A DNA stretch of 38,385 nucleotides from Kitasatospora xanthocidica (GCF_014656195.1 NZ_BNBY01000051.1:1-38385), one strand, 5' to 3'; shown: positions 8,508 through 20,396, counted from the stretch's first letter. The notes: generated by a model not told the origin, from the sequence alone. Numbers and translations are program-made.

Positions 8508-10616
8508 GTGACGGACCGGGCTGACGAGACCCCGTCGGGTACCGCGACCGACGGGGCCGGGGCCGTGCGCGGGGACGTGCTGAGTTCGACCACCCGCCAC
8601 CGACGCGGCCGCTTCGGCATCGTCGGGCTGGTGAAGCGTCAGCTGCGCCGACCCGCCCACCGGGCGTCCGCGCTGTACCGGCGGTCGATCCAGCTGCGCG
8701 TGGTCGCGGTGTCGCTGCTGGCCTCCATCGCGGTGGTCCTGGTGCTCGGCGTGGTCGTGGTGGCGCAGGTGCGCACCGGCCTGCTCGACACCAAGATGGA
8801 CGCCGCCCGGGCCCAGGCCAGGATCGGCTTCCAGGTCGAGCAGAAGAAGATCGACGAGGCCAAGGACCAGAAGCTGCGGGGCACCGCCGACCCGACCGTC
8901 GACGACCCCGGCACCTGGCTGCTGCGGCAGGTCAACGACCTGGCCGGCAGCGGGCAGACCGTCTACTCGGTGATCGCGATGGCCCCCGGCAGCGACGCCG
9001 TCGTCCCCGACGGCGGCGGCTTCGCGCCGCGCTACTCGGGCGACATCCAGCCCAGCAGCATCCCGGACGCCCTGCGGGCCAAGCTCGTCGCCGAGCCCGC
9101 CCAGATGTTCGACCAGCCGACCCGGATCCACCGCTCGCCCGAGAGCGGCGGGAAGTCCGAGCCCGGGCTGGCCCTCGGCATGCAGTTCGCCGGCCCGGGC
9201 GCGGGCGGCAACAGCTACCAGATGTTCTACGTGTTCTCCTTCGGCCAGGAGACCGACACCCTCAACCTGGTCACCGGCACCCTGGCGACCGCCGGCGTGT
9301 TCGTGGTGATCCTCATGGGCGGCATCGCCTGGGTCGTGGTGCGCCAGGTGGTCACCCCGGTCCGGATGGCCGCCGGGATCTCCGAGCGGCTCGCCGACGG
9401 GCACCTGGAAGAGCGGATGAAGGTGACCGGGACGGACGACATCGCCCGCCTCGGGGAATCGTTCAACCGGATGGCCAACGCCCTGCAGGCGCAGATCCGC
9501 CAGCTGGAGGAGCTGTCCCGGGTGCAGCGGCGCTTCGTCTCGGACGTCTCGCACGAGCTGCGCACCCCGCTGACCACCGTCCGGATGGCCGCCGACCTCA
9601 TCTACGACAGCCGTGAGGACCTCGACCCGATGGCGGCCCGCTCGGCGGAGCTGCTGCAGGGCCAGCTGGACCGCTTCGAGTCGCTGCTCGCCGACCTGCT
9701 GGAGATCAGCCGCTTCGACGCCGGCGCCGCGATCCTGGACGCCGAGCCGGTCGACCTGCGGGAGATCGTCGGCCGCGTGGTGGAGGCCGCCGAACCGCTG
9801 GCCGAGGCCAAGGGCAGCGCCGTCGTGATCCGCGGTGACGGCGAGCCCGTGCTGGCCGAGGTGGACTCCCGCCGGATCGAGCGCATCCTGCGCAACCTGG
9901 TGGTCAACGCGCTGGAGCACGGCGAGGGCCGCGATGTGGTGGTCCGGCTGGGCTCCGCGGACGGCGCGGTCGCCGTCGGCGTCCGCGACTACGGCATCGG
10001 CCTCAAGCCGGGCGAGGCGTCCCGGGTGTTCCACCGGTTCTGGCGGGCCGACCCGTCCCGGGTGCGGACCACCGGCGGCACCGGCCTCGGCCTGTCCATC
10101 GCCGTCGAGGACGCCCATCTGCACGGCGGCTGGCTCCAGGCCTGGGGCGAGCCCGGCGGCGGCTCGCACTTCCGGCTCACCCTGCCGCGCACCCGCGGCG
10201 GCGAGATCTCCCGGGCGCCGTTCCGGCTGGAGCCCGAGGACTCCCGCAACAATCGGGGCCTGGGCGCGTACGGAACGCCGTACCGGCGGGCGATCAGCCC
10301 GGTCGGCTCGACGGCGATGACCGTCGCCGAGGAGCCGACGGAGGCGCCGGAGGGCATGGGCGGCCTCGGCAGCGGCCTCGGCGGGGTACTGAACATCGGC
10401 CCCGGCCTCGGCCGGAACCGACTGCCCGAGGGCCCGCGCGCGGACCCCTCGGACGTGCGGACGGCGGGCGCCGGTTACGGGGCGACCGGCGCCCAGGTCA
10501 TGGTGGACCCGACGCCCGGACGGCCGTCGGTGGCACAGCGGACGGCGGAGCCGGACGTGACGGGTGGGACGGACGTGGAGGGGTCGCAGCGTGCGAGGGA
10601 CGAGCAAGAGGACTGA
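8508..10616 (+). CDS. mtrB: Sensor histidine kinase MtrB
   Basis: This 702-residue membrane kinase has TM1 at about 63-88, an extracytoplasmic sensor domain at about 89-256, TM2 at about 257-278, and HAMP at about 279-335. The dimerisation/phospho-acceptor motif is VSDVSHELRTPL with H349. The ATPase domain carries the N box RNLVVNALEHGEG and the glycine boxes VRDYGIGLKPGE and TGGTGLGLSIA. A Gly/Pro-rich tail of about 120 residues follows the kinase core. It phosphorylates MtrA. The GTG start at 8508 leaves a one-base gap after mtrA. The 3' end overlaps the start of lpqB by 26 bp. Confidence 0.97.
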   Translation: MTDRADETPSGTATDGAGAVRGDVLSSTTRHRRGRFGIVGLVKRQLRRPAHRASALYRRSIQLRVVAVSLLASIAVVLVLGVVVVAQVRTGLLDTKMDAARAQARIGFQVEQKKIDEAKDQKLRGTADPTVDDPGTWLLRQVNDLAGSGQTVYSVIAMAPGSDAVVPDGGGFAPRYSGDIQPSSIPDALRAKLVAEPAQMFDQPTRIHRSPESGGKSEPGLALGMQFAGPGAGGNSYQMFYVFSFGQETDTLNLVTGTLATAGVFVVILMGGIAWVVVRQVVTPVRMAAGISERLADGHLEERMKVTGTDDIARLGESFNRMANALQAQIRQLEELSRVQRRFVSDVSHELRTPLTTVRMAADLIYDSREDLDPMAARSAELLQGQLDRFESLLADLLEISRFDAGAAILDAEPVDLREIVGRVVEAAEPLAEAKGSAVVIRGDGEPVLAEVDSRRIERILRNLVVNALEHGEGRDVVVRLGSADGAVAVGVRDYGIGLKPGEASRVFHRFWRADPSRVRTTGGTGLGLSIAVEDAHLHGGWLQAWGEPGGGSHFRLTLPRTRGGEISRAPFRLEPEDSRNNRGLGAYGTPYRRAISPVGSTAMTVAEEPTEAPEGMGGLGSGLGGVLNIGPGLGRNRLPEGPRADPSDVRTAGAGYGATGAQVMVDPTPGRPSVAQRTAEPDVTGGTDVEGSQRARDEQED

Positions 10617-12486
10617 GCCGCGGCTCCTCGCGGTGGCCGGCGTGCTGCTCGCCCTGACGGCGAGCGGCTGCGCGGCCATGCCGGACTCCGGCGGCATCAC
10701 CAGGGTGGAGCTGTCCCAGGGCTCGGCGGACAAGAACCTGCAGGCCAGGGTCTACCCGATGGCGCCCGGCAAGGGCGCCAAGCCGCACGAGCTGCTGACC
10801 GGGTTCCTGGACGCGGTGACCGCCGACGAGGGGTACGAGACCGCCCGCAAGTACCTCACCGAGGGCGCCGCCGCGGCCTGGAAGCCGGAGGCCGGGATCC
10901 GGGTGCTCTCGTCCACGACCATCCCCGGCGGCGCGGACGTCACCGACGCGGACGCCCAGGCCCCGGTGACGGTCACGGTGAGCGGCCAGCTGGTCGCCAG
11001 CGTCGACGAGAAGCACTCGTACCTGCTGGTGGCCGGGCAGAACAACAACGTCTCGTCCGACTTCACCTTCGTCCGGGAGAAGGACGAGTGGCGGATCGAC
11101 AAGCTGCCGTCCGGCGTGATCATGAACGAGACCAACTTCCGGAACAGCTTCCGGCAGGTCGAGCGGTTCTTCTACACCGCGCCGGACCCGTCCGCGGTGG
11201 CCGCCGGGAACTCCGGCCACGAGGTGCTGGTCGCCGACCCGATCTACCTGCGGCGCCGAATAGACCCGCTGGCCTCGGCAGCCCAGGCGGTCGCCGACGG
11301 GCCCTCGACCTGGCTCTCGCCCGTGGTCCGGACGGCCTTCCCGAACGGTGCCAAGGTCGACCGGGTGACCATCGACGACAGCAAGGTCGCCCACGTGCAG
11401 CTCGGCTCGGCCGACCTCAGCGAGCCGATGGGCTGCCGGCGGATGGCGACCCAGCTCTTCTACACCCTCGCCGACCAGGGCAAGGGCCAGGTCGAGCGGC
11501 TCGAACTGAAGGGCCAGCGCGGCTCCTGCACCGCCAGCCGCGCCGACGAGCCGGCCACCGGACCCGGCGCCCTGGCCGGGCCGACGCCCGCGATCCAGTA
11601 CTACCAGCGCGCCGACGGCGCCCTGGTGGCGACCGAGGAGGGGCGCGCCGGCGACCCGGTCCGCGGCGTCCTCGGCAAGCCGCAGTCGAACTCCAAGCCG
11701 CCGCTCGGCGCCGTCGCGGTCAGCCGGGGCGGCTTCCAGGCCGCCGCGATCAGCGAGGACGGCCACCAGGTCTACTCGGTGCAGCTGACGGACAACACGG
11801 TGAACCTGGGCGACCCGGTGCTCAGCTCGGCGGCGAAGTCCGGCGACAAGGAGGACGGCTTCGCCTCGCCCAGCTGGGACGGCCGCGGCGACCTCTGGGT
11901 GGTGGACCGCAACCAGCAGGGCCAGCGGGTGGTGATGGTGCGCGGCAACAAGCCGTACACCGTGCCGGTCGAGGGGCTGGCCGGGCAGACCGTGCAGGCG
12001 CTGAAGATCTCCTCGGACGGCGTCCGGGCCGCCCTGGTGGTCAAGACCCCGGGCGTGGCCATCCGCTCGCTGATGTTCGGGCTGGTGGTGCACGGCGGCA
12101 CCCCGCAGGCGCCGACCGTGAAGATCACCGGACTGCGCCGGGCCGCCCCCACGCTGACCGACGTCGCCTCGGTGTCCTGGGCGGAGACCGACCAGCTGCT
12201 GGTGCTCGGCAAGGAGACCGACCGGACCCAGCAGCTGTACTTCATCAGCACCGACGGCTCGCGGAGCACCGACACCCAGCTGCAGAGCGCCGACAGCATG
12301 ATGACCGTCGCGGCCTCCGAGTCCCGGGGGGACAGCCTGACCCAGGCGCCGCCGGTGCTCGCGATGGCGGAGGTCAAGCAGGCGGACGGCAAGCCGAGCG
12401 AGGTCAAGGCCTACCGGCTGGTCAACAACCAGTGGCGGGAAGTCCCGCTGATCGACAAGCCCCGGTCGTACTTCTACGCGGGGTGA
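10591..12486 (+). CDS. lpqB: Lipoprotein LpqB
   Basis: The 631-residue protein is an MtrB-associated lipoprotein that tunes MtrAB signalling. The GTG start at 10591 lies inside the end of mtrB and has an excellent GGAGGGG site 7 nt upstream; an earlier GTG at 10564 has none. The signal peptide has RTEPR followed by a hydrophobic stretch and the lipobox ASGC, with acylated Cys27. A GerMN-like domain follows (about 200-310), then a beta-propeller-like Gmad1 domain to the C-terminus. Tandem repeats begin at its stop codon. Confidence 0.95.
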   Translation: MRGTSKRTEPRLLAVAGVLLALTASGCAAMPDSGGITRVELSQGSADKNLQARVYPMAPGKGAKPHELLTGFLDAVTADEGYETARKYLTEGAAAAWKPEAGIRVLSSTTIPGGADVTDADAQAPVTVTVSGQLVASVDEKHSYLLVAGQNNNVSSDFTFVREKDEWRIDKLPSGVIMNETNFRNSFRQVERFFYTAPDPSAVAAGNSGHEVLVADPIYLRRRIDPLASAAQAVADGPSTWLSPVVRTAFPNGAKVDRVTIDDSKVAHVQLGSADLSEPMGCRRMATQLFYTLADQGKGQVERLELKGQRGSCTASRADEPATGPGALAGPTPAIQYYQRADGALVATEEGRAGDPVRGVLGKPQSNSKPPLGAVAVSRGGFQAAAISEDGHQVYSVQLTDNTVNLGDPVLSSAAKSGDKEDGFASPSWDGRGDLWVVDRNQQGQRVVMVRGNKPYTVPVEGLAGQTVQALKISSDGVRAALVVKTPGVAIRSLMFGLVVHGGTPQAPTVKITGLRRAAPTLTDVASVSWAETDQLLVLGKETDRTQQLYFISTDGSRSTDTQLQSADSMMTVAASESRGDSLTQAPPVLAMAEVKQADGKPSEVKAYRLVNNQWREVPLIDKPRSYFYAG

Positions 12487-12574
12487 CGGGCGGTCGGCTT
12501 CCGGTCGGACCGTGCGCTGACGGGCGGTCGGCCTGTGCGCTGACGACCGGTCGGCTTCCGGTCCGTCCGTGCGC
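12484..12574 (+). repeat. 34-bp tandem repeat anchored on the lpqB stop codon
   Basis: There are three copies starting with TGAC: 12484-12517 (34 bp), 12518-12540 (23 bp, an internal 11-bp deletion) and 12541-12574 (34 bp), each ending gtgcgc. The first TGA is the lpqB stop codon, so each unit carries a copy of it. A fourth TGACGG starts at 12575. There is no coding potential. Confidence 0.85.
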
Positions 12575-12616
12575 TGACGGCGCGGCCGGGCGGGCCGGCC
12601 GGCCTCCGGCGGAGCC

Positions 12617-13351
12617 TCAGCCCGCCGGGCGCGCCGCGGAGGCGGAGACCGTGGCCGCGACGGTGGCGGCGGCCCGGGCGGGCAGGCCGGCGTCGGCCAG
12701 CGCCCGGGCGGCCTCGACGAGGCTGGCCCCGGTCGTCACCAGGTCGTCCACCAGGACGGGGTGGCGGCCCGCCAGGCCCGCCCCGGCGCGCGGCAGTACG
12801 GTGAGCGCGCCGTGCAGGTTGCGGCGGCGCTCCGCCGCGTTCAGCCCGGTCTGGTCGGCGACCGGACGGGCGTGCCGCAGCAGCGCGGCGGCCCGGGCGT
12901 CCAGGCCGGCCCGGCGCAGCGAGCGGGCGGCGGCCCCGGCCAGCCGCAGTGTCGGGTCGTGGCCGCGGGCGCGGACGGCCGCGCGGGCCGAGGGCATCGG
13001 TACCAGCAGCAGCGGCGCGGCCCCGGCCCGTGACCCCAGGGCGGAGCGCACCGCCCGGCCGAGGGCCTCGCCGAGCGGCCCGGCCAGCCGCAGCGCGCCG
13101 CGCTCCTTGTGCGCGAGCAGCAGCTGCCGGACCGGGTCGGTGTAGGGGGCGGCGGCGTGCGCCCAGGGCAGCAGGGTGGGGGCGGGCCGGGCGGTGGCGA
13201 GGACCTCGCGGCAGGCCGGGCAGAGCTGGGTGCGCTCGGCGCCGCAGCCCGCGCAGTTCGCGGGGAGCAGGACGTCCAGCAGCCCGGCCAGTGCGTGGCC
13301 GAACGGTCCGTGGGCGGACGGCGGACGGGTGGGGGAGGAACACGGCGGCAC
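12617..13351 (-). CDS. comF: ComF family phosphoribosyltransferase-like protein
   Basis: The 244-residue product is ComF-like. An N-terminal four-cysteine zinc site (C33, C36, C44, C47) precedes a type I phosphoribosyltransferase fold with the PRPP-loop motif VLVDDLVTTGASL near residues 193-205. ComF proteins take part in DNA uptake and single-strand handling in competent bacteria; in Streptomyces the role is unproven. The GTG at 13351 has GGAG 5-6 nt upstream. It lies between lpqB and hpf, the conserved streptomycete position, on the opposite strand. Confidence 0.9.
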   Translation of the reverse strand: MPPCSSPTRPPSAHGPFGHALAGLLDVLLPANCAGCGAERTQLCPACREVLATARPAPTLLPWAHAAAPYTDPVRQLLLAHKERGALRLAGPLGEALGRAVRSALGSRAGAAPLLLVPMPSARAAVRARGHDPTLRLAGAAARSLRRAGLDARAAALLRHARPVADQTGLNAAERRRNLHGALTVLPRAGAGLAGRHPVLVDDLVTTGASLVEAARALADAGLPARAAATVAATVSASAARPAG

Positions 13352-13719
13352 GGCTGCTCCTGGCGGCGGCAGGCACGGGGAGTGAGCAAAGGATCCGCCG
13401 TATGGGGGGCGTTGTCCAGGTATTTACCGTTACTTCACTCGCAGGAGGGTAGACAGGGTGCAACAGCTTGACCGCCCGCTCGCAGTATCGGGTCATACCC
13501 ACTTTCCCGCCCGGGGAGGCGAAAACCCCGCGTGAGGTGTTCGATAAGGCTCCAGGGGGTTTCAACCGTCCCTGGTGGGGAGGAAGTGAGGTGAGGGCCA
13601 GTCGTTTCCCGCCGGTGGCGGGGGGCGGGCGGCCGGCAGTGGATGGGCTGGTCCAGCTGGGTCTCAGTCCGGTCCGGTAGCACCCGGATCGGCGTCAGCA
13701 CGAGGGATCGGAGTTCTGC
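13352..13719. other. 368-bp divergent region between comF and hpf
   Basis: No gene is visible here. The segment is locally AT-richer around 13411-13440 (gtatttaccgttacttcac). On the minus strand this reads GTAACGGTAA, which resembles two close MtrA-type half-sites. A short inverted repeat (ccaggg...ccctgg, about 13551-13577) lies nearer hpf. The region must hold the hpf promoter, since hpf has a long untranslated leader if transcription begins near 13440-13460. The exact promoter cannot be assigned by eye. Confidence 0.4.
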
Positions 13720-14415
13720 GTGGACATCGTCGTCAAGGGCCGCAAGACCGAGGTGCCCAAGAGGTTCCGCGAGCACGTGGCCGAGAAGCTGGAGAAGGTC
13801 CAGAAGTTCGACGGCAAGGTGATCAGCCTCGACGTCGAGGTGTCCAAGGAGCACAACCCGCGGCAGGCCGACCGGTCCGAGCGGGTGGAGATCACTCTCC
13901 GTACCCGCGGGCCGGTGATCCGGGCCGAAGCCGCCGCCGGCGACCCGTACGCGGCGCTCGACCTGGCTTCGGCGAAGCTCGACGCGCAGCTGCGCAAGTC
14001 CGCAGACCGGCGCCGGGTGCACAAGGGCGGCGCGAACGGCCGCACCCCCATCAGCGTCGCAGAGGCGACCGCGGCCCTGGCCGCGCTGCCCGCCACCACG
14101 CCGCCGGAGGCCGGGACGAACGGCGCCGTCCGCAAGACCATGATGGGATCCCTGGAAGTGGAGGGCGAAGGCCCGCTGGTGGTCCGGGAGAAGACGCACC
14201 CGGCCGCCCCGATGGCGCTCGACCAGGCGCTCTACGAGATGGAGCTGGTCGGCCACGACTTCTACCTCTTCGTGGAGAAGGACAGCGGCCTGCCCAGCGT
14301 CGTCTACCGCCGACACGGCTACCACTACGGTGTCATCCACCTGCAGACAGACCTGCAGGCCGGGTCGGGCAGTGGCGCGGGCGGAGCGATCGGCGGGGTC
14401 GACGACGAGGACTGA
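13720..14415 (+). CDS. hpf: Long-form ribosome hibernation promoting factor
   Basis: This 231-residue long HPF has an N-terminal S30AE domain (residues 1-105, MDIVVKGRKTEVPKRFREHV) that binds the 30S decoding centre. A variable Ala/Pro linker follows, then a C-terminal dimerisation domain (about 165-220, FYLFVEKDSGLPSVVYRRHGYHYGVI) that joins two ribosomes into 100S dimers. The start is a GTG at 13720 with GGAG 6 nt upstream. It stands alone as a transcription unit, closed by a hairpin terminator. Confidence 0.96.
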   Translation: MDIVVKGRKTEVPKRFREHVAEKLEKVQKFDGKVISLDVEVSKEHNPRQADRSERVEITLRTRGPVIRAEAAAGDPYAALDLASAKLDAQLRKSADRRRVHKGGANGRTPISVAEATAALAALPATTPPEAGTNGAVRKTMMGSLEVEGEGPLVVREKTHPAAPMALDQALYEMELVGHDFYLFVEKDSGLPSVVYRRHGYHYGVIHLQTDLQAGSGSGAGGAIGGVDDED

Positions 14416-14440
14416 CCGTCCGAGCAGTGAGTGATGGAGG

Positions 14441-14474
14441 GGTGACCCCGGTGGCCGCGGCCGCCGGGGTCACC
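14441..14474 (+). terminator. Terminator after hpf
   Basis: An 11-bp stem, GGTGACCCCGG (14441-14451) with CCGGGGTCACC (14464-14474), extends inward with ggcc/ggcc. It lacks a T-run, as is common for streptomycete terminators. It lies 26 nt past the hpf stop. Confidence 0.75.
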
Positions 14475-14549
14475 GGCGTTCCGGGGCCGGGTGGTTCGGA
14501 CGCGGCCGGGTGCCGGCGCGGCTGTCGGTGCGGGTGACAGGGGCGTGCC

Positions 14550-14582
14550 GGGGCGGTGTGGGGGCGGTGTGGGGGCGCTGTC
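14550..14582 (+). repeat. 11-bp tandem repeat upstream of the response regulator
   Basis: There are three units of ggggcggtgtg (14550-14560, 14561-14571 and 14572-14582), the last one imperfect. They lie in the 274-bp gap between hpf and the response regulator gene. I see no coding function. Confidence 0.7.
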
Positions 14583-14689
14583 GGGGCGGGGGTCACCCGA
14601 TGCGGGGGAATCGGCGCCGGAGGGTGACCTTGGCGACGGCCGGGCGTGGAATGATTGGCGCACGACGACCCGCGAAGGGGGAGGAGCGG

Positions 14690-15442
14690 ATGGGGGATCA
14701 CTTCGGGCTGGGGCCCGCGGCTGGATCCGGGCTGCCGTTGGGGCCGGAGGAGGAACCCGCGTACGCGCCGCACCGGGGTGAGCCGATCCGTGTGCTGGTG
14801 GTGGACGACCACGCCCTGTTCCGGCGGGGGCTGGAGATCGTCCTCGCCGAGGAGCCGGACATCAAGGTCGTCGGCGAGGCGGGGGACGGCGCCGAGGCCG
14901 TGCTGAAGGCCGCCGACCTGCTGCCCGACATCATCCTGATGGACGTCCGGATGCCCAGGCGCAGCGGGATCGAGGCCTGCACGGCGATCAAGGACGTGGC
15001 GCCCAGTACCAAGATCATCATGCTGACGATAAGCGACGAGGAGGCCGACCTCTACGAGGCGATCAAGGCGGGGGCCACCGGCTACCTGCTCAAGGAGATC
15101 TCCACCGACGAGGTCGCCACCGCGATCCGGGCGGTCGCCGACGGGCAGTCGCAGATCAGCCCCTCGATGGCCTCCAAGCTGCTCACCGAGTTCAAGTCGA
15201 TGATCCAGCGCCGCTCCGACGACCGGGACCTGGTGCCCGCGCCCCGGCTCACCGACCGGGAGCTGGAGGTGCTCAAGCTGGTGGCGACCGGGATGAACAA
15301 CCGGGAGATCGCCAAGGAGCTGTTCATCAGCGAGAACACCGTGAAGAACCACGTGCGCAACATCCTGGAGAAGCTCCAACTGCATTCCAGGATGGAGGCG
15401 GTGGTGTACGCGATGCGGGAGAAGATCCTCGAAATAGGCTGA
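14690..15442 (+). CDS. NarL/FixJ-type response regulator (orphan)
   Basis: The 250-residue regulator has a Gly/Pro-rich N-terminal extension (residues 1-30). A receiver domain follows with acidic pocket DD39-40, phospho-acceptor D85 (ILMDVRMPR) and the conserved T/K positions. The LuxR-type helix-turn-helix is at about 185-245 (LTDRELEVLKLVATGMNNREIAKELF). There is no histidine kinase next to it, so it is an orphan here. The ATG at 14690 has a GGGGGAGGAG site directly upstream; an ATG at 14651 reads in another frame. It holds the same position as in other streptomycetes, between hpf and the ycaQ-like gene, and ends at a hairpin shared with the convergent gene. Confidence 0.94.
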   Translation: MGDHFGLGPAAGSGLPLGPEEEPAYAPHRGEPIRVLVVDDHALFRRGLEIVLAEEPDIKVVGEAGDGAEAVLKAADLLPDIILMDVRMPRRSGIEACTAIKDVAPSTKIIMLTISDEEADLYEAIKAGATGYLLKEISTDEVATAIRAVADGQSQISPSMASKLLTEFKSMIQRRSDDRDLVPAPRLTDRELEVLKLVATGMNNREIAKELFISENTVKNHVRNILEKLQLHSRMEAVVYAMREKILEIG

Positions 15443-15451
15443 GCCGGACGG

Positions 15452-15473
15452 GCCGCCCGGCACGCCGGGCGGC
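15452..15473. terminator. Bidirectional terminator hairpin
   Basis: GCCGCCCGGC (15452-15461) pairs with GCCGGGCGGC (15464-15473) around a 2-nt centre. It lies 9 nt after the response regulator stop and 18 nt before the end of the convergent ycaQ-like gene, so it can serve both. Confidence 0.8.
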
Positions 15474-15491
15474 TTCGGTCCTTTGGCGGCC

Positions 15492-16685
15492 TCAGTCCGC
15501 CAGCAGCTTCTCCAGGGCCGGGCGCAGCCGTTCGTCGTGCAGCGCCTCGACCCGTACGGTGTCGCAGCCGACCCAGGAGGCGGCCTCGCGCAGCGCCGTC
15601 GCCAGCGCCTCGACGTGCTTCGCGGAGTCCAGCGAGAGCTGCCGGGCGACCAGGGTGCGGCCCTCGCGGGCCGGGTCGACCCGGCCGACCAGCCGGCCGC
15701 CGGTCAGCAGCGGCATCGCGAAGTAGCCGTGCACCCGCTTGTGCTTGGGGGTGTAGGCCTCCAGCCGGTGCGTCATGCCGAAGATCCGCTCGGTGCGCGG
15801 GCGGTCCCAGACCAGCGAGTCGAACGGCGAGAGCAGCGTGGTGCGGTGGCGGCCGCGCGGGGCGGTGGTGAGGGCGGCCGGGTCGGCCCAGGCCAGGGCC
15901 GCGGTGCCGTCCGGGCCCCAGTCGGCCACCTCGACCGGGACGAGCCCGCTGTCCGGCAGTGCCCGGTCCAACTGCTCGGCGCGCAGCCGGTGGTAGTCCT
16001 GCAGGTCGGCCCGGGTGGCCACGCCGAGCGCGGCGCCGGCCTGGGCGACCAGGGTGCGCACGCACTCCTCGTCCGACCGCTCCTGCCCGAACAGCGCGTC
16101 CGGGATGGCCTGTTCGGCCAGCGCGTAGACGCGCTTCCAGCTCCGGCGCTCGGTGCAGACCACGTCGCCGAAGGCCAGCGCCCGCTCGACCGCGATCTTG
16201 GTGTCGGACCAGTCCCACCACTCCGCGGTCTTCTTGGCGCCGCCCAGCTCGGTGGAGGTCAACGGCCCCTCGGCGCGCAGCTTGTCCAGCACCAGCCGGT
16301 AGGCCTCGGGCGTGACCTGGTGGCCCCAGAGGTGCCCGCGGTCGCGGTAGCGGCGGCGCCGGAAGGCGAACAGCGGCCACTCCTCGACCGGCAGGACGCA
16401 GGCCGCGTGCGACCAGTACTCGAAGCTCGTGCCGCCGCCCCAGTAGGCCGCCTCGACGGCCGGGCGGCCGACCGCGCCGAGGCGGGCGTACGGGACCAGC
16501 TCGTGCGAGCGGGCGAGCACCGAGATGGTGTCCAGCTGGACGGCGCCGAGGTGCCGCAGCACCCCGCGCACCCCGGGCCGGCGGTCGGGCGCGCCGAGCA
16601 GCCCCTGGGCGCGCAGGGCGATCCGGCGGGCTTCGTCGGCGCTCAGGACGGTGACGGGGGCGCTGTGCGGGGCTGCGGCGGTCAT
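15492..16685 (-). CDS. YcaQ/AlkX-like winged-helix DNA glycosylase family protein
   Basis: The 397-residue protein belongs to the HTH_42 family (winged-helix repeats), which includes the DNA interstrand-crosslink glycosylases AlkZ and E. coli YcaQ (AlkX). AlkZ-like members carry a QxQ catalytic motif and YcaQ-like members QxD. Here Q50-L51-D52 (GAVQLDTISVLARSHE) places it in the YcaQ-like class. The likely job is unhooking of alkylation damage, relevant for antibiotic producers; activity is inferred. Conserved blocks include SFEYWSHAACVLP and LLSPFDSLVWDRPRTERIFG. The start at 16685 is preferred because the upstream frame is low-complexity repeat, but its ribosome site is weak. Confidence 0.85.
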   Translation of the reverse strand: MTAAAPHSAPVTVLSADEARRIALRAQGLLGAPDRRPGVRGVLRHLGAVQLDTISVLARSHELVPYARLGAVGRPAVEAAYWGGGTSFEYWSHAACVLPVEEWPLFAFRRRRYRDRGHLWGHQVTPEAYRLVLDKLRAEGPLTSTELGGAKKTAEWWDWSDTKIAVERALAFGDVVCTERRSWKRVYALAEQAIPDALFGQERSDEECVRTLVAQAGAALGVATRADLQDYHRLRAEQLDRALPDSGLVPVEVADWGPDGTAALAWADPAALTTAPRGRHRTTLLSPFDSLVWDRPRTERIFGMTHRLEAYTPKHKRVHGYFAMPLLTGGRLVGRVDPAREGRTLVARQLSLDSAKHVEALATALREAASWVGCDTVRVEALHDERLRPALEKLLAD

Positions 16686-16751
16686 GCCGGGGAGCCTAAC
16701 TCCGGGCACCGACAACGGGCGGGGACGCCGACGGAGGCTGCGGGCGGCCGG

Positions 16752-16838
16752 GGCGGCCCGGGGCAGGCCGGGGGCGGCCCGGGGCAGGCCGGGTCGGTCC
16801 GGGTCAGTTTGGGCCAGGCCGGGTCGGTCCGGGTCAGT
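16752..16838 (-). repeat. Tandem repeats running from the acetyltransferase stop codon
   Basis: Two blocks adjoin. A 21-bp unit is present twice, exactly (16752-16772 and 16773-16793). Then a 30-bp period follows (16794-16823, and 16824-16838 in part). The 30-bp unit carries tca on the plus strand, and the copy at 16834-16836 is the stop codon of the minus-strand acetyltransferase gene. Confidence 0.8.
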
Positions 16839-17391
16839 CCAGGTCGGAGGCCAACAGGGAGCCGACCCAGGCGTCGTGGAAGACGCCGCGCTGCTCGGCG
16901 TAGGAGCGCAGGGTGCCCTCGAAGCGGTAGCCGACCTTCTCGGCGATCGCACGGGAGCCCGCGTTGCCGACGTAGGCCTGCCACTCCAGGCGGCGCAGGC
17001 CGAGCTCGCGCAGGCCGTAGTGGGAGACGGCCCGGGCGGCCTCGGTCGTGTAGCCGCGGCCGCGGAACTCCTTCACGGCCCACCAGCCGATCTCGGCGCA
17101 GCGCGGGTCGTGGTCGCGCAGGACGAGTCCCTGGGCGCCCACCAGGGCGCCGGATTCGCGCTCGAACACGCACCAGACCCGGTTCGCGCCGGTGAGCCAG
17201 CCGTTGAAGGCGAGATCGCGCACGAAGTACTCCGCGTCCTCACGCCGGTAGGGGGAGGGAACCACCGTCCAGCGCTGGATCTCCGCGTCCTGGCAGGCGG
17301 TGAACACGGCGTCGACGTCCGACTCCCGCGGGGCGCGCAGGACCAGGCGCTCGGTGGTGAGGGTGGCCGGTTCGGTGCGGGGTTCGTCCAT
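16834..17391 (-). CDS. GNAT family N-acetyltransferase (RimJ/RimL type)
   Basis: The 185-residue acetyltransferase has the RimJ/RimL-like start LTTERLVLRAPRESDVDAVF. The acetyl-CoA loop is EFRGRGYTTEAARAV (Q/RxxGxG/A form), followed by the typical LRRLEWQAYVGNAGSRAIAEKVGYRFEG. It acetylates an amino group of a protein N-terminus or small molecule; the substrate cannot be told from sequence. The ATG at 17391 is chosen by homology; an upstream ATG at 17427 would add 12 residues, and neither has a strong ribosome site. It is divergent from secA across about 240 bp. Confidence 0.88.
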   Translation of the reverse strand: MDEPRTEPATLTTERLVLRAPRESDVDAVFTACQDAEIQRWTVVPSPYRREDAEYFVRDLAFNGWLTGANRVWCVFERESGALVGAQGLVLRDHDPRCAEIGWWAVKEFRGRGYTTEAARAVSHYGLRELGLRRLEWQAYVGNAGSRAIAEKVGYRFEGTLRSYAEQRGVFHDAWVGSLLASDLD

Positions 17392-17633
17392 GCACGGATT
17401 ATTCCGCCCGATAAGGAGGGCGGGCATCCGATTATCCGCCCGATTACCTTGCCCGCCGACCGTTTTGTCCCGGTGGACGGTGCTATCGGGCCATGTGCTC
17501 GCGCGGGTGACACGGGAATACCGTGCTGACGCACCTCCCGGGGCATTGGACTCCTCGCATACGATGGCCCGTGCGGTGGGGTGGACCCCCCGTGCAGTCG
17601 TCCAGTGCCAATACAGGCAAGGAGCCCGCTCAA

Positions 17634-20392
<2,759 letters not shown>

Positions 20393-20396
<4 letters not shown>

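Noticed and set aside
12484..12574. CRISPR-like array after lpqB
   Set aside because: The units are directly adjacent with no unique spacers, and there are no cas genes; it is a plain tandem duplication.
13420..13455. A stress-sigma promoter (GTTxxT / GGGTAG) before hpf
   Set aside because: GGGTAG is present at 13447, but the possible -35 elements are 12 or 21 nt away, outside the usual 14-16 nt spacing.
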